The translations under genes were made by a program, and so were the position numbers. The notes beneath the pieces are model-generated. The model was not told the DNA's origin, did no database searches, and saw only the letters and a program-made list of their open reading frames with translations. A DNA stretch of 64,000 nt from Portunus trituberculatus (taxonomy: Eukaryota; Arthropoda; Malacostraca; Decapoda; Portunidae): positions 4,195,481 through 4,259,480 of the forward strand of contig NC_059268.1 of assembly GCF_017591435.1 (NCBI RefSeq), read 5' to 3'. The number at the start of each line of letters is the position of its first letter. Position 1 is the stretch's first letter. Below are positions 62,941-64,000 of this stretch, one piece after another.

Positions 62941-63036
62941 CCTCCTCCCTCCCCTCTTCCTCTCGAAGATAAGCTACATGGTCCGCTTGTGTCTAAAATA
63001 TTAGCAAATGTCACTCTCTCTCTCTCTCTCTCTCTC
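62874..63036. repeat. (TC)n tracts of the TTAA element
   Basis: TC runs at 62874-62937 and 63015-63036, separated by CGAAGATAAGCTACATGG and CTTGTGTCTAAAAT, which repeat the unit at 56803. Confidence 0.92.
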
Positions 63037-63202
63037 CGAAGAGAAGCGACTTTCCTCTTCAAGGCAATATAGTGACTAAAAATAGCAGCATAATACACAA
63101 AGACGACAAGTATGACAAGCTTGCAGAGTTTCCTGCGTCAGAAGGCACACTACCAGATATCATACAGGCTGGCTTTTTTAACATTCGGCGCAAAGGGGTT
63201 AA

Positions 63203-64000
63203 TATCCAAGTTACTTATAATTTTCCTTATATCTTCTTTAGTAACCATGATGTCCTGCATTTGCTTTATTTCCGTAGGCTTTTCTCCTGTAAAATGATCC
63301 TCCTTTGTAAACACTTTGCAAAAGCTGTCGTTCAATATTTCAGCTTTATCTCTAGCATCCTCATATACTTCTTCCCCAACTTTTACTTTTTCTATTGCCT
63401 CCCTTTTATCTAATTTTCCATTTATGAATTTGTAAAACATTTTAGGGTCACTATCACAGTTTTCCACCACTCTCTGTTCATATTCCTTTTGTGCTGTTCT
63501 CCTTATTTCAACATATCTATTCCTTACTGTTTTGTAGACTTCTCTTGATAATACTTCACTGTTTTTCTTAAGTTTCTTCCATGCCTTTTCTTTGTTCTTT
63601 TTTGCTTCTTCACAATTTCCATTAAACCACTGCTTATTATTTAAAGTCCTCATTCTGTGATATGGCACAAACTTCTTCACAGCACAGTTATATAAATCCA
63701 TAAATTTATCATATTTCAATTGCATATCAACTTCCTTGTATACCACAGACCAGTCAATTTCATTAAAGAACTCTCTTATATGGTTGTAATTTGCCCTGAC
63801 ATAATTAAATTTTTCCTCCTTGTACTCCACACTCTTTTCCATGCTTAATTCCATATCCAGCTCAAATCTTAGGACATCATGGTCACTTTTCCCCAAGGGA
63901 CATTCATGCTCAATTTCCTCTTTTAGGTGAATACCAAATCCAACCTCGCTGCAACATCCTGTCCCCTGCACCTTGTTGGTGATCTCACCCACTGTGTCAT
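63203..64000 (-). pseudogene. LINE-P ORF2, endonuclease end and linker (runs off the window)
   Basis: On the minus strand, ECPLGKSDHDVLRFELDME (near 63900) is the SDH motif of the endonuclease. It continues with EEKFNYVRANYNHIREFFNE, NKQWFNGNCEEAKKNKEKAW, KMFYKFINGKLDKREAIEKV (near 63430), SFCKVFTKEDHFTGEK and EDIRKIISNLDIN, up to the TTAA at 63202. The frame is open for about 265 residues here, more intact than the other half of the same LINE. It extends past 64000 with a probable break near 63935. Confidence 0.85.

Larger units (their letters stand above)
56599..63198. mobile_element. piggyBac-type TTAA element (6.6 kb) holding two LINEs
   Basis: TTAA at 56595-56598 and 63199-63202. Ends are CCCCTTCAATACGG (left) and CCCCTTTGCGCCG (complement of right), so the TIR is short. 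Left subterminal sequence has two similar palindrome-bearing units, GGTGACGCCTATGTGGGCGT and GGTGACACCTACATAGACGT (56611-56673). The interior is a degenerate tandem array of (TC)n plus a KAGATAAGCTACATG-type unit (56803, 57065, 62966), and in it an (AC)n tract in which LINE-Q and LINE-R lie. Without the LINEs it would be about 0.9 kb and non-coding. Confidence 0.75.
55108..64000 (-). mobile_element. LINE-P: outermost LINE of the right-hand nest
   Basis: The LINE body is 55108-56594 and 63203-64000, split by the TTAA-bounded element 56599-63198. On the coding strand the reading ISNLDIN before the insertion joins KSMGPDGISGKLLKE after it, as in LDVNKAMGPDGVSG of LINE-B. The tail at 55108 is the complement of ATATTTACCTATTTG. 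The 5' part runs off the window. Confidence 0.87.

Overview
The window is animal nuclear DNA, most likely from an arthropod and probably a decapod crustacean. I infer this from very long (TA)n, (GA)n and (AC)n microsatellites, the dense nesting of CR1/jockey-type LINEs, pogo/Tigger-like elements, piggyBac and Tc1 elements, and a single intron of about 34 kb. No bacterial operon, CRISPR array, rRNA or tRNA gene is visible. The species assignment is not proven by the sequence.

One host gene is recognisable. Two minus-strand coding exons (50673-50761 and 16018-16800) join in frame and read as the N-terminal part of the spliceosomal DEAH-box helicase DHX8/Prp22: the end of the N-terminal helical domain, a conserved KPKTEK linker, and an RS (Arg-Ser) region that stops just before the S1 domain. 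The intron between them (16801-50672) is almost entirely transposons. The exons encoding the S1 and helicase domains, and the first exons, were not found and probably lie outside the window, so most of the window is intron of this one gene.

Layout by region. 1-4830: pogo-like ends and a complete Tigger-a copy in (TA)n, then two head-to-tail minus-strand LINEs and a (GA)n tract. 6226-12277: a GC-rich plus-strand LINE lying exactly between two (GA)n tracts, the second of which also bounds the 3' end of a minus-strand LINE. 12278-15574: a 3.3-kb piggyBac with TTAA at both ends and an intact catalytic and Cys-rich region. 16018-16800: DHX8 exon. 17503-20520: jockey-like LINE with poly-A tail. 21463-24970: two TIR elements in a (TA)n run, one carrying a tandem duplication and a nested Tigger-a. 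25033-28593: piggyBac-type non-autonomous elements, a MITE and a long GA/GACA tract. 29244-39135: a LINE containing a Tigger-a containing a complete CR1 LINE, plus a second Tigger-a, ending head to head with another LINE. 40523-41926: Tc1 element. 42045-46831: a TIR element split by two pogo-like elements, direct repeats and the best Tigger-a copy. 47196-50345: foldback MITE, LINE ORF1 split by a piggyBac-type element, and a LINE 3' tail. 50673-50761: DHX8 exon. 52504-56594: a chain of LINE 3' ends. 56599-63198: a TTAA-bounded element inserted in LINE-P, itself holding two LINEs lined up in (AC)n.

Within the transposons the genes pair as expected (ORF1 RNA-binding or esterase protein with ORF2 endonuclease/reverse transcriptase; transposase with its TIRs). 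Nearly all carry frameshifts or truncations. The strongest recurring pattern is that LINEs sit between microsatellite tracts and chain onto one another's 3' ends, while TA-targeting DNA elements cluster in (TA)n. Names such as LINE-B or Tigger-a are local labels for this window, not database names.
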